51,008 nucleotides of DNA from assembly GCA_934693135.1 (NCBI GenBank), contig CAKUVA010000016.1:1-51008 (forward strand), written 5' to 3'. The stretch comes from an uncultured Bacteroidales bacterium (GTDB lineage: Bacteria; Bacteroidota; Bacteroidia; Bacteroidales; UBA932). The translations under genes and the position numbers were made by a program. Under the pieces are notes generated by a model that did not search any database, was not told where the DNA came from, and saw only the letters and a program-made list of their open reading frames with translations. This document shows positions 39,284 to 48,362 of the stretch, in pieces; the stretch's first letter is position 1, and each line of letters opens with the position of its first letter.

Positions 39284-39322
39284 AAAAAGCCGCTGACGAT
39301 TGCTCCGTCAGCGGCTTTTTTA
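39284..39322. terminator. Bidirectional terminator between infB and the FadL-like gene
   Basis: 15-bp inverted repeat: core AAGCCGCTGACG (39287-39298) / CGTCAGCGGCTT (39306-39317) with flanking A5 and T6 so both strands end in U tracts. Serves infB (plus) and the gene ending at 39334 (minus). Confidence 0.93.
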
Positions 39323-39333
39323 TGATATGTTTT

Positions 39334-40974
39334 TTAGAATCGGAATCCTATTGTTGCGACAACATCTATGAGAGTCGTCTTGTTACGTATCTCTGGAGTC
39401 GCACTTGTGATATTTCCTTTATTATCAAATATGTAGTCAGAATATGGATAGATGTATTCATATGGGTATTTGGTGCCTCGTACTGCGAGATCACAGAAGA
39501 ATGAACCATCTGAACTATATCCCAATCCAGCCGAGAAAATATGTCTGTTCGCCTTAGGAGTATATTTGTCCCCATTTTCTTTATAGGCTCTTTCCCCGTT
39601 TGTAACAACACCATATCCGGCTCTGATAGCGAATGCTGGAGTTATTTTAAGTTCAGCTCCTAATCTGAGAGAATGTGAGCCACCAGTATAGTCCTTTATG
39701 TCATTGTTTACATTTTCGAATGCGCTCATGTCATTCGTTTCTGTTTCCCTAAATTTCATCCCATGATAATCACAGAACTCGTAATCGGCACTGATGAGTC
39801 CATATCTGCCGAATGTTATAGCTGCCCCGATATTTGCTCTGAAAGGGGAAACCAGTTTATAGCTATATTCGGATTTTGGAGAGGTCGCGCTTGCATCGAA
39901 TTGACTATCTGTATAATGTGTATCACCTGCCATCTGCCAACGTTCTGTGATCAAGAATGCCGTTGGTGTCTGGATGGCACCTCCGATTCTTAACCATTCT
40001 ACAGGAACTGCGATGAAACCGAATTTTCCGTAGAATCCTGTTCCACTTGCACTATAGTGGTATCTATATCTCAAATTATCGAAATAAGTTGTTACGACAT
40101 CGTCGTTTTCATCAGCGAATTTTACTTCGAAACTTGATGGGTTGATAGCACCTTCTTTGAAATATTGATTCATAGAGTAATCCATAGATATGACACCTAA
40201 GTTAGCTCCTAAGTAGAATTTGTCAGAGAAGTTGAATCCCACGTTGAACACCATGTCATATTTGTTTCCTTTGGCTATGCGTCCATATCTTTGATCGAGG
40301 TCGTCCGGAACCATGATGACATTATTATCGTAGAGTTTCTCAGTAGCTCCGATATAATTCTTGTCTCCATCTCCATAATTTGAAATCATTCCTGACTGCC
40401 AGCCTATTATGCTGAGCCATGATGGACCATTGGACCAATATGCATTTTCTCCAGTGAGCATAGAAGAACTATAGCCACCAACATTAGCTGCGAGAGAACC
40501 TGCGAATGAAGTCTCTTTGTTCTTTCCGTATGCTGCCATATTGTCAGCAAAATTGGCAGTTGCATTGGCGATAAATCCAAGAGAGACATTTTTTAGACCT
40601 CTTCTTGAACCTGTCTTAAAGTTTATTGTAGCTCCCACATTAGGAATTGTGAATCGTGTCCTGCTGTTGGTAACTGCTGAACCATAGTTGTCTGATACAG
40701 ATGGCTCTCCCATGTAGTTTGCGCTTGTAGCTACAATGCTAATGTTAGGCGTTATGGTTATCTGCGAGAAGTTGTTTACTGCAGAACCGGCAGGATTTAT
40801 TCCCAAAGAACCGAGATCGCCTCCGAGAGCAGTGAAAGCATTGCCCATGGCAATGGACCTTGCTGTACCATAATAGTTGTTGTCGCTAAATTTTAACGCA
40901 TCGCTAACAGTTTGAGCTTCTGCTAACGAGGCTATTGTTGTTGACAATAATATAGTAGTCAAAATTTTTCTCAT
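39334..40974 (-). CDS. FadL/TodX-type outer-membrane transport protein
   Basis: 546-aa predicted outer-membrane protein with a signal peptide (MRKILTTILLSTTIASLAEA-Q) and the FadL-family N-terminal block NYYGTARSIAMGNAFTALGGDLGSLGINPAG, which forms the hatch; the rest is beta-barrel with C-terminal Phe (IGFRF). The family moves hydrophobic compounds such as fatty acids across the outer membrane. It lies 18 bp after the Trp/Tyr-rich lipoprotein gene and is probably co-transcribed. Substrate unknown. Confidence 0.87.
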   Translation of the reverse strand: MRKILTTILLSTTIASLAEAQTVSDALKFSDNNYYGTARSIAMGNAFTALGGDLGSLGINPAGSAVNNFSQITITPNISIVATSANYMGEPSVSDNYGSAVTNSRTRFTIPNVGATINFKTGSRRGLKNVSLGFIANATANFADNMAAYGKNKETSFAGSLAANVGGYSSSMLTGENAYWSNGPSWLSIIGWQSGMISNYGDGDKNYIGATEKLYDNNVIMVPDDLDQRYGRIAKGNKYDMVFNVGFNFSDKFYLGANLGVISMDYSMNQYFKEGAINPSSFEVKFADENDDVVTTYFDNLRYRYHYSASGTGFYGKFGFIAVPVEWLRIGGAIQTPTAFLITERWQMAGDTHYTDSQFDASATSPKSEYSYKLVSPFRANIGAAITFGRYGLISADYEFCDYHGMKFRETETNDMSAFENVNNDIKDYTGGSHSLRLGAELKITPAFAIRAGYGVVTNGERAYKENGDKYTPKANRHIFSAGLGYSSDGSFFCDLAVRGTKYPYEYIYPYSDYIFDNKGNITSATPEIRNKTTLIDVVATIGFRF

Positions 40975-40992
40975 ATCTGTATGTTTTTAAGG

Positions 40993-42204
40993 TTAACGTC
41001 TGCGTGCCGTACTTCCTCCACCTGAAGATGAGCCTCCGCTATAGGAGCGTGATGCGCCTCCTCCAGAATATCCTCCTCCCGAGAAACTGCTACTTCTTGT
41101 AGCACCTCCTGAATAGGATGATGAAGAACTGCGATAAGCCGAACTATTTGATGATGAAGCTGAACTTCTGTAAGATGAACTACTGGAAGTGCTTCTATAT
41201 GAATTACTATATCCTGATGAAGATCCTTCAGAACTGCGGTATGTTCCTGATGAAACGGAACTTGTCCTGCTGTTTGCTGGCCTGCGATAGACTGCTCCGC
41301 CTGCAGTGCGTGACGATGAGCTACTGCTTGGATTGTAACTTCTGTTATAGGATGATTGAGTTGTCCTTATCCCGGAATTTGCAGATGAACTGGTTGTACG
41401 CACATTGCCTGATGCAATATTACTTGACGTTGATGACGAAACTCTTCTTACGGAAGAAAGCGAAGATTGGCGTGTTACAGATGGGGATGTCCCTCTACGA
41501 ACGCTGGAACTTACGACACCCATGGCATCAGCACGGCTGACAGATCGTCCGGCCATTTCAGCACGACTTCCCCAATGGATATCTTCACCCCATGATGGCC
41601 TAAATCCTGGCCCGAATCCTGCATCGCACCATCCATGGTGGTGATGCCAAGGACCATACCACGGGTCATAATGCCAAGCCCAATAGTAATCTGGGCCATA
41701 AAACCACGGATCATACCAATACCTTGAACTATACCAAGGATCTCCCCAGTACCAAGGATTCCAGTTGTACCTTATCCATGGATCTACACCCCAACCGATA
41801 GTAAATTGCCATGGGCTATACCAAGAACTCCAATACATTCCAGGCCAATATGAATAGCCATAGTTCATGTATGCTTCCGGATACAAGGAATAGGAAGGTG
41901 TATTTGTCACTGTTACGACTGTTGAATTTGACTGCTTATCAAATTTAAGTGTTGTGGACATATTTTCTGGAACGAACAATGTGTCTGTTTGCCCAGCTTT
42001 GAGAAATATCCTTGAATTTTCCGTTTCGTTTATAAGACTGCTGACTTCTGATTTAGACGCGGTGTTTGCCGCCTTGATTTCCGAATTAGCAGGTCTGTTA
42101 TAGAATCCGTCCTGGAACTGTTGTGAGGATGCATATTGGGATGCCGTACCGCATGCGGACAACATCAGCAGAGTTCCTGCAATTGTCAAGATGTTCGTTT
42201 TCAT
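40993..42204 (-). CDS. Lipoprotein with Trp/Tyr-rich core and Ser/Arg/Gly-rich tail
   Basis: 403-aa predicted lipoprotein from the ATG at 42204: signal peptide with lipobox Cys18 (LLMLSAC). Residues about 20-100 are ordinary (with VPENMSTTLKFDKQSNSTVV); about 105-200 are extremely rich in Trp, Tyr, Pro, Gly and His (WYSPWQF, WNPWYWGDPWY, WHHHHGW); from about 210 to the end the protein is dominated by Ser, Arg, Gly and Thr, ending TARRR. I do not recognise a fold. The upstream frame continues 114 bp before this ATG but the Shine-Dalgarno AGGAGGT at 42217-42211 and the signal peptide fix the start. Partner of the FadL-like gene. Function unknown. Confidence 0.75.
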   Translation of the reverse strand: MKTNILTIAGTLLMLSACGTASQYASSQQFQDGFYNRPANSEIKAANTASKSEVSSLINETENSRIFLKAGQTDTLFVPENMSTTLKFDKQSNSTVVTVTNTPSYSLYPEAYMNYGYSYWPGMYWSSWYSPWQFTIGWGVDPWIRYNWNPWYWGDPWYSSRYWYDPWFYGPDYYWAWHYDPWYGPWHHHHGWCDAGFGPGFRPSWGEDIHWGSRAEMAGRSVSRADAMGVVSSSVRRGTSPSVTRQSSLSSVRRVSSSTSSNIASGNVRTTSSSANSGIRTTQSSYNRSYNPSSSSSSRTAGGAVYRRPANSRTSSVSSGTYRSSEGSSSGYSNSYRSTSSSSSYRSSASSSNSSAYRSSSSSYSGGATRSSSFSGGGYSGGGASRSYSGGSSSGGGSTARRR

Positions 42205-42210
42205 GATCGG

Positions 42211-42217
42211 ACCTCCT
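42211..42217 (-). promoter_or_regulatory. Shine-Dalgarno of the Trp/Tyr-rich lipoprotein
   Basis: AGGAGGT on the minus strand, 6 nt before the ATG. One of only three clear Shine-Dalgarno sequences in the window. Confidence 0.7.
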
Positions 42218-42235
42218 ATTGTAAATAAAAGTTTG

Positions 42236-42262
42236 TATCTTTGTACCTGCATGGTGCAGGTA
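42236..42262 (+). promoter_or_regulatory. proS -7 element followed by a perfect inverted repeat
   Basis: TATCTTTG (42236-42243) fits TAnnTTTG; the nearest upstream TTG (42219-42221) is 14 nt away, closer than usual. Directly downstream, TACCTGCA (42244-42251) and TGCAGGTA (42255-42262) form a perfect 8-bp inverted repeat with 3-nt spacer around the predicted start site, operator-like. A second hairpin GTACGG (42266-42271) / CCGTAC (42281-42286) follows in the leader. Confidence 0.5.
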
Positions 42263-42364
42263 AATGTACGGCTACAATTTCCGTACCTACCTATAAAATG
42301 CAGTTTTGCAGATACCATTGCAAGATTAGAAATAATAAAGTAAAAAACAATAATTTTTCAGACG

Positions 42365-43843
42365 ATGGCAGATCAGATAACCAAAAGATCCGAAAATTAC
42401 TCTCAGTGGTATAATGACTTGGTGGTCAAGGCGGATCTGGCAGAACAGTCTCCGGTAAGGGGATGTATGGTTATAAAACCTTATGGATATGCGATATGGG
42501 AGAAGATGCAGCATATTCTTGATGCGAAATTTAAGGAAACTGGAGCAGTTAATGCCTATTTCCCATTGTTTATCCCTAAATCATTTTTTAGCCGCGAAGC
42601 AGAGCATGTTGCTGGATTTGCAAAGGAATGTGCTGTTGTTACACATCATCGTCTCATGAATGATCCTGATGGAAATGGCGTAGTCGTTGACCCGACATCC
42701 AAGCTTGAGGAAGAACTCATTGTAAGACCAACTTCTGAAACAATAATCTGGAGTACATATAAGAATTGGATTAAGTCTTGGCGTGATCTTCCTATCATGT
42801 GTAATCAGTGGGCTAATGTTGTAAGATGGGAGATGCGTACCAGACTTTTCTTGCGTACGGCAGAATTCTTATGGCAGGAAGGGCATACTGCTCATGCTAC
42901 TGCACAGGAAGCACAGGAAGAGGCTGTGAAGATGGTTCATGTATATGCTGATTTTGCGAGGAATTATATGTCTCTGCCTGTCATCGTTGGACACAAGAGT
43001 CCTAATGAGAGATTCGCCGGTGCTTTGGACACTCTTACCATTGAGGCTATGATGCAGGATGGAAAGGCTCTCCAGTCAGGAACTTCGCATTTCCTTGGAC
43101 AGAATTTCGCTAAGTCATTTGATGTGAAATACACAGACAAGGAAGGTCAGCAGCAATATGTCTGGGCTACATCATGGGGAGTTTCAACGAGGCTTATGGG
43201 TGCCTTGATTATGGCGCATGGTGATGATAACGGACTTGTTTTGCCTCCGGCACTTGCGCCTATAGAGGTTGTTATGGTGCCTATATACAAGACAGCAGAG
43301 GAACATGCATCTATCTTAGAAAAGATGAATCAGATTAAAACTGCTCTTGAGGCGGCTGGACATTCTGTAAAGATTGATGATCGTGATACTCTAAGGCCGG
43401 GCTTCAAGTTTGCTGAATGGGAACTAAAAGGTGTTCCTGTGAGACTTGCTCTGGGTGCTCGTGATTTGCAGAATGATACAGTGGAGGTTCATCGCCGTGA
43501 TACTCTTGAGAAGAAAACAGTTTCGCTTGAAGGTGTGGACAAGTATATAGAGGATCTTCTTGTGGATATTCAGAAAAATATTTATCAGAAAGCCTTGAAT
43601 TTCAGAGAGACAAGAATTGAGAAATGCGATTCTTGGGAGGAATTTAAGGTGAAGATTACTCAAGGCAAATTCCTTCTCTGTCATTGGGATGGCTCTGCAG
43701 AGACTGAACAGAAGATAAAGGATGAGACCAAGGCTACTATCCGTTGTATTCCTGTCGATAGTGTGGTATGCAAGGAGGAAGGTGTTGATATCTACTCGGG
43801 CAAACCATCACATGAAAGGGTTGTATTTGCTATCGCATATTAA
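42365..43843 (+). CDS. proS: Prolyl-tRNA synthetase (archaeal/eukaryotic-type)
   Basis: Class II synthetase that charges tRNA-Pro. The 492-aa length and sequence fit the short archaeal/eukaryotic-type (type 3) enzyme without the bacterial insertion domain: [35 protein letters not shown], motif 2 region ([33 protein letters not shown]), motif 3 ([31 protein letters not shown]), anticodon-binding domain, and a C-terminal domain ending in Tyr (VVFAIAY). First of proS-DUF3078-tilS; the next start is 12 bp after its stop. Confidence 0.97.
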   Translation: MADQITKRSENYSQWYNDLVVKADLAEQSPVRGCMVIKPYGYAIWEKMQHILDAKFKETGAVNAYFPLFIPKSFFSREAEHVAGFAKECAVVTHHRLMNDPDGNGVVVDPTSKLEEELIVRPTSETIIWSTYKNWIKSWRDLPIMCNQWANVVRWEMRTRLFLRTAEFLWQEGHTAHATAQEAQEEAVKMVHVYADFARNYMSLPVIVGHKSPNERFAGALDTLTIEAMMQDGKALQSGTSHFLGQNFAKSFDVKYTDKEGQQQYVWATSWGVSTRLMGALIMAHGDDNGLVLPPALAPIEVVMVPIYKTAEEHASILEKMNQIKTALEAAGHSVKIDDRDTLRPGFKFAEWELKGVPVRLALGARDLQNDTVEVHRRDTLEKKTVSLEGVDKYIEDLLVDIQKNIYQKALNFRETRIEKCDSWEEFKVKITQGKFLLCHWDGSAETEQKIKDETKATIRCIPVDSVVCKEEGVDIYSGKPSHERVVFAIAY

Positions 43844-43855
43844 AGTGAATTGAAG

Positions 43856-44944
43856 ATGAAGAGATTCATACTTGTTGCCCTGGCATTAGCGATGACTTCG
43901 GCACATGCATTTGCGCAAGATATATCTGATGCACAGAAAGCCGCAGAGGAGGCAGCGATGGCCATAGCTGGTGCTCCGCAAGCGGAGGTTAAGATTAAAA
44001 AGCCGAGATATTGGACAAATTCGCTTCTTACCAAGATTGATTTCGGACAGACAAATTTGACTAACTGGGCTGCCGGAGGCTACAACAGCGTGACGCTCAA
44101 ATCATTCATAGATGCTAATGCAAACTATAAGAAAAACGATATATTCTTCAATAATCGTCTTCAGTTAGATTACGGATTCCTTTATTCTGAGGATAAACCT
44201 TTCATTCAGAAGAGTGATGACCGTATATATTATGAGGGTAAATTTGGGTATAAGGCTACAAATTCGCTGAATTACTCGGCTCAGTTCAGCTTTAAGTCTC
44301 AATTCACCAATAGCTATAATTATCCTGTTCCTGGAAAACCAGAAGGAGCTGATGAGAATTGGGAACCAGGCAAAAGTGATTGGATGGCTAAGCGTCAGCA
44401 GAAATCAGGCTTCATGTCTCCAGCATACACTAATATCGCGCTTGGTATTGATTGGGTCCCTACCAAATGGCTTACTGTGAACCTTGCACCTTTGACAGGA
44501 GGTTTTGTAGTTGTCACAGATGAGGATTTGAGGAAAACTTATGGTATGAATCGTAAGAAGAAGTATGGTGATACGGAGTTATATCCGGATGGCGTTGATG
44601 CAGGAGCATATTATCGTTCTGCGAGGTTTGAGTTTGGTGCCCAGCTTAAGATAGATGGAAAGCTACAGATAAATGACAATTTTAAATATACGTCACAGCT
44701 TGTCTTGTTCTCGGATTATCTCGACAATCCGCAGAATATACGAGTAAACTGGGATAATCGTTTCGACTGGAAGATTGCTAAGTACTTTTCACTTACTCTC
44801 ACCACCAACCTCATTTATGATGACAAAGTGCTTGTGAAGAATGATAAGACTCTGAAGAAATATCCAGATGGAAAGAGGATGGTTCAGTTCAAGGAATCTC
44901 TCGCCTTTGGTTTCTCATACACCATTGCATCCAGAAAGAGCTAA
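43856..44944 (+). CDS. DUF3078-type outer-membrane protein
   Basis: 362-aa exported protein: signal peptide MKRFILVALALAMTSAHAFA-Q, an Ala-rich linker with DAQKAAEEAAMAIAGAP, then the DUF3078-family signature YWTNSLLTKIDFGQTNLTNWAAGGYNSVTL and an all-beta, probably barrel, region ending FKESLAFGFSYTIAS. Common in Bacteroidota with unknown function. The ATG at 43856 is preferred over a TTG at 43850. It sits between proS and tilS with gaps of 12 and 8 bp. Confidence 0.82.
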   Translation: MKRFILVALALAMTSAHAFAQDISDAQKAAEEAAMAIAGAPQAEVKIKKPRYWTNSLLTKIDFGQTNLTNWAAGGYNSVTLKSFIDANANYKKNDIFFNNRLQLDYGFLYSEDKPFIQKSDDRIYYEGKFGYKATNSLNYSAQFSFKSQFTNSYNYPVPGKPEGADENWEPGKSDWMAKRQQKSGFMSPAYTNIALGIDWVPTKWLTVNLAPLTGGFVVVTDEDLRKTYGMNRKKKYGDTELYPDGVDAGAYYRSARFEFGAQLKIDGKLQINDNFKYTSQLVLFSDYLDNPQNIRVNWDNRFDWKIAKYFSLTLTTNLIYDDKVLVKNDKTLKKYPDGKRMVQFKESLAFGFSYTIASRKS

Positions 44945-44952
44945 AATTCAAT

Positions 44953-46407
44953 ATGCAGAAAACGTTCAATAAGGTAATTGCTGGGCTGCTTCCGGAGAAG
45001 GAAACAGCCCTTCTTGCTATAAGTGGAGGTATTGATTCTATATGTATGGGGGCATTATTTCTTGCTGCCGGGAGGAAGTTTTCGATAGCTCATTGTAATT
45101 TTCATCTAAGGGGAGCGGAAAGTGATTATGATGAACAACTTGTCAGAAAATGGGCTGATTCTCATGGTATCAAGATTCATGTGGCTGAATTCGATACGTT
45201 GCAGTATGCTTCCGAACATTCAGTCAGCATAGAAATGGCCGCAAGGGAACTACGGTATGACTGGTTTGCAGGGCTGTGTATTGAAAATGACTATTACGCA
45301 GTGTCTGTGGCTCATAATGCCAATGACAATGCTGAGACTTTGATGCTTAACTTGCTGCGTGGAACTGGATTGAAAGGTCTTTCAGGAATGAAGGATGTGT
45401 CAGAGGTTCCTGTGACACGAGATGAACTTAAGGATGTCAGATTGATACGCCCGCTCTTGTCATTTACCCGCAATGAAATAGTCGAATTCGTATCATCAGA
45501 GGAATTGGAATATCATGATGATCATACTAATGCTGAGACGATATATAAACGTAATAGAATTAGGCATAAGGTGTTCCCCGTCTTTGAGTCATTGAATCCG
45601 TCATTTTTGCAGACTTTCGGAAGGGAAATGCGGATCTTTTCTCAGGAAAATGCTATTGCTGATGAGTATTTCGAATCTGTTAAGTCAAGAGTCAATGTTG
45701 AACCTGTCTCCGGAGAGTGTCTTCGTGTGGATTTGGATAAGTTGTCTCATGAAAAACATATCGAATATATATTGTATAGGTTACTCGAACAATATGGTTT
45801 TAAAGGAAAACTCTTGGATCCTATTATAAGACTTGTCACAGAAGATGGATGTACGATGTCGGGAAAAACATTCGAGTCTCCAGGATACAAAATACGTACG
45901 GCATCAGGCAGATTGTCAGTAGTGCCGGCAATGGATATTGTGGAAAATATCGGTTGTATTACAGTTGATAGGAATTTTTCTTATGAATTTGATGGAGTCA
46001 AACTTGATATTTCTATTGAAAAAGTTCAAGGGAATCCAATAAAGACTGCTATTAGACTTGCCAGTTTAGGCGTGATAGCTGCTGATGCTTCGACATTGAC
46101 ATATCCATTTGTAATTAGGCGTTGGAGGAGTGGCGATTGGATGCGGCCGATAGGCGTTCATGGGAGGAAGAAACTTAGCGATATGTTCGTGGACCTTAAG
46201 GTTGGCACTGACGACAAACTTAGAGCTATAGTGGTTATCAGTCCCACAATGAACAGCATGACTTCTAAAAATAAAGAAACTGCCGGAGATCATGTTGCAG
46301 CAGTGTGCGGCTATGCCTCCGGCAGATTTTATTGTCGTGTAGATGAGTTTGTAGCGCTGTCATCTACATCCGTTTCTATGTTGAATATTAGATATCTATC
46401 TGATTGA
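44953..46407 (+). CDS. tilS: tRNA(Ile)-lysidine synthase
   Basis: Modifies C34 of tRNA-Ile(CAU) to lysidine so that it reads AUA. The 484-aa protein has the N-type ATP pyrophosphatase P-loop SGGIDS (from about residue 24), HCNFHLRG, ARELRYDWF, VAHNANDNAETLMLNLLRGTGLKGL and RPLLSFTR, a middle region of ~100 residues, and a C-terminal domain with RRWRSGDWMRPIGVHGRKKLSDMFVD. Its 3' end overlaps the convergent sppA by 12 bp. Follows the DUF3078 gene by 8 bp. Confidence 0.96.
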   Translation: MQKTFNKVIAGLLPEKETALLAISGGIDSICMGALFLAAGRKFSIAHCNFHLRGAESDYDEQLVRKWADSHGIKIHVAEFDTLQYASEHSVSIEMAARELRYDWFAGLCIENDYYAVSVAHNANDNAETLMLNLLRGTGLKGLSGMKDVSEVPVTRDELKDVRLIRPLLSFTRNEIVEFVSSEELEYHDDHTNAETIYKRNRIRHKVFPVFESLNPSFLQTFGREMRIFSQENAIADEYFESVKSRVNVEPVSGECLRVDLDKLSHEKHIEYILYRLLEQYGFKGKLLDPIIRLVTEDGCTMSGKTFESPGYKIRTASGRLSVVPAMDIVENIGCITVDRNFSYEFDGVKLDISIEKVQGNPIKTAIRLASLGVIAADASTLTYPFVIRRWRSGDWMRPIGVHGRKKLSDMFVDLKVGTDDKLRAIVVISPTMNSMTSKNKETAGDHVAAVCGYASGRFYCRVDEFVALSSTSVSMLNIRYLSD

Positions 46408-48162
46408 CATTATATACGGCATTCTTGCGATTACATCGATGCTTTTGCGCTCGGTGATATCTTTATAAATGTTGCCAATGGATTCGAAAGGTGTCCCGGT
46501 AAGAACTTCAGACGTTCCTGTGATGGCTTCCATTATCATTTCCAATGTTGTTTGAGGACGAGGGAAAGATTCTATATTCCATTCATCCAGGTCGGATTCG
46601 CCAGCAGAAATTGCCGCGTATCTTACTGCATCTGCCAATGTTCCCATTTCATCTACAAGTCCGATTCCGAGAGCATCAGAACCTGTCCAAACCCGTCCTT
46701 GGGCTATGTTATCTACGGCTTCAGGGGTCATGTTACGTCCTTCAGCTACATTGTTTAGGAATGCTGTGTATATATTCTCCACAGACTGCTGCATGTATGA
46801 ATATTCATCGCTTGAGAATGGTCTCATGAGAGAGTACATATCTCCATGTTTGCTGGATCCTATGGTTACTATATTGACATGAAAAATATCTTTGGCTGTC
46901 TTTCCAAATTCAGGGATCATGCTGAAAACACCGATAGAACCGGTAAGTGTAGATGGATCGGAGAAAACTTTATCGCAACTATTAGAAATCCAATATCCTC
47001 CTGAAGCGGCATAGTCTCCGTATGATGCGATTACAGGTTTGTCTTTGCGGAGAAGGTCGATTTCGGTCTTAATCTTTTCTGAAGCGAGCACACTGCCTCC
47101 TGGTGATGCAACTCTTAATACTACGGCCTTTACTGTAGAATCGGCTCTGACGTCTGCTATGATTGATGCAAATCGATCCCCAGCGACTTGCTGCTTTCCA
47201 TAACCATCTACGATTTCGCCTTCAGCTACAATGATTGCTATTTTTTTCTTTGCAGAAGAAATGTTGCTATTGAGTATGCTGGCGTAGTCATTGATATTTA
47301 TGAAACTGATGTCATTATAACTATCTTTCACTGAAAGTGATGCTAACCTGCTCTTTAACTCTTCTTTTGTCAAGATCTCATCTACAAGAGAATGTGAAAG
47401 GAAATCGGATGGAGAGTTTAGCTCAAGATTGTCAATCATCTCGTCGAGTTGTTCTCTGGAAATACCTCTGCTCTCGCATATCTTTTCAGCTAAGTTGGTC
47501 CAAATGGAATTTATCATTGCTTGATTTTGTTCCAAATTTTCTTCGCTTGGGCTGTTTTTTATGTACATTTCACCTGCTGACTTATATTTTCCGTGGCGAA
47601 TGAGTTGTACGTTTACCCCGAATTTGTCCAAAAGGTCTTTCAAGAATATTAGCTGTGCGGAAACGCCTGTCATCATAGTTGTGCCACCTACATAGCTTCC
47701 CATATATATTTTATCTGCTACAGAAGCGAGATAGTAACTAGCAGTGGTAGGATTTTCTATATAAGAAATAACAGCTTTGCCGCTGTTTCTGAATTCTGAG
47801 AGGGCTTGGCGGAGTTCCTCAGTCTGCGCGATTCCTGCTGAAAGGCCATCTGATTTGAGCAATATATATTGGATTGCAGGATCCGCCTCTGCGGCCTTGA
47901 TACTTTTTACAGCATCCCAGACTCCGAGGTAGCGAGTTTCATCGCCTTGAAGTAAGGCTTTCGTGTCTATTTCTTTAGTTTGCTCTGAGACTGCTGTCTT
48001 AGACATGTCCATGAGAAGGACTCCAGAGCGTGGCATTACCGGGGTCGAATTGCCTAAAGATGCCACAGCTCCGATGATACCGGCAAATACGAAGAATCCG
48101 ATGATCCCCATGATGAATAAGCCGCAGATGACGGCTAACGTCATCTTTACAAAATCTTTCAT
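46396..48162 (-). CDS. sppA: Signal peptide peptidase SppA (protease IV, long form)
   Basis: Membrane serine protease that degrades cleaved signal peptides. The 588-aa protein is the 67-kDa, duplicated form: N-terminal transmembrane segment (about 7-32), N-terminal half with the general-base Lys in RHGKYKSAGEMY, and C-terminal half with SPGGSVLASEKI and the nucleophile region GDYAASGGYWIS, followed by IGVFSMIPEFGK. The 3' end overlaps tilS by 12 bp on the other strand. Its 5' side faces hisS; a -7 element TACCTTTG lies at 48291-48284. Confidence 0.95.
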   Translation of the reverse strand: MKDFVKMTLAVICGLFIMGIIGFFVFAGIIGAVASLGNSTPVMPRSGVLLMDMSKTAVSEQTKEIDTKALLQGDETRYLGVWDAVKSIKAAEADPAIQYILLKSDGLSAGIAQTEELRQALSEFRNSGKAVISYIENPTTASYYLASVADKIYMGSYVGGTTMMTGVSAQLIFLKDLLDKFGVNVQLIRHGKYKSAGEMYIKNSPSEENLEQNQAMINSIWTNLAEKICESRGISREQLDEMIDNLELNSPSDFLSHSLVDEILTKEELKSRLASLSVKDSYNDISFININDYASILNSNISSAKKKIAIIVAEGEIVDGYGKQQVAGDRFASIIADVRADSTVKAVVLRVASPGGSVLASEKIKTEIDLLRKDKPVIASYGDYAASGGYWISNSCDKVFSDPSTLTGSIGVFSMIPEFGKTAKDIFHVNIVTIGSSKHGDMYSLMRPFSSDEYSYMQQSVENIYTAFLNNVAEGRNMTPEAVDNIAQGRVWTGSDALGIGLVDEMGTLADAVRYAAISAGESDLDEWNIESFPRPQTTLEMIMEAITGTSEVLTGTPFESIGNIYKDITERKSIDVIARMPYIMSIR

Positions 48163-48283
48163 ACTGTCTTCTTTGTTTGTTAAATTAGTAACCTCATCGT
48201 GAAAATCTATCTTATCCGCTATTTAGGTGGATATATGTCAGAGACTTTCGCATTGAGTGCTATAAATGTAAACATTGATGATA

Positions 48284-48291
48284 CAAAGGTA
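48284..48291 (-). promoter_or_regulatory. Probable -7 element of sppA
   Basis: TACCTTTG on the minus strand matches the consensus; no clear TTG at -33. It would give a leader of about 115 nt. Confidence 0.45.
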
Positions 48292-48323
48292 AAAATAATA
48301 TGCGATAATCATCTATTTATTAT

Positions 48324-48331
48324 TACTTTTG
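48324..48331 (+). promoter_or_regulatory. -7 element of hisS
   Basis: TACTTTTG fits TAnnTTTG; no TTG at the -33 distance. Predicted start near 48337, about 26 nt before the hisS ATG and after the TTG codon at 48336. Confidence 0.5.
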
Positions 48332-48362
48332 CAAGTTGAGGAACTTAAAACAGATATTATTT

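Noticed and set aside
42205..42318. 38-residue N-terminal extension of the Trp/Tyr-rich lipoprotein
   Set aside because: The signal peptide and lipobox begin at 42204 and a Shine-Dalgarno is placed for that ATG.
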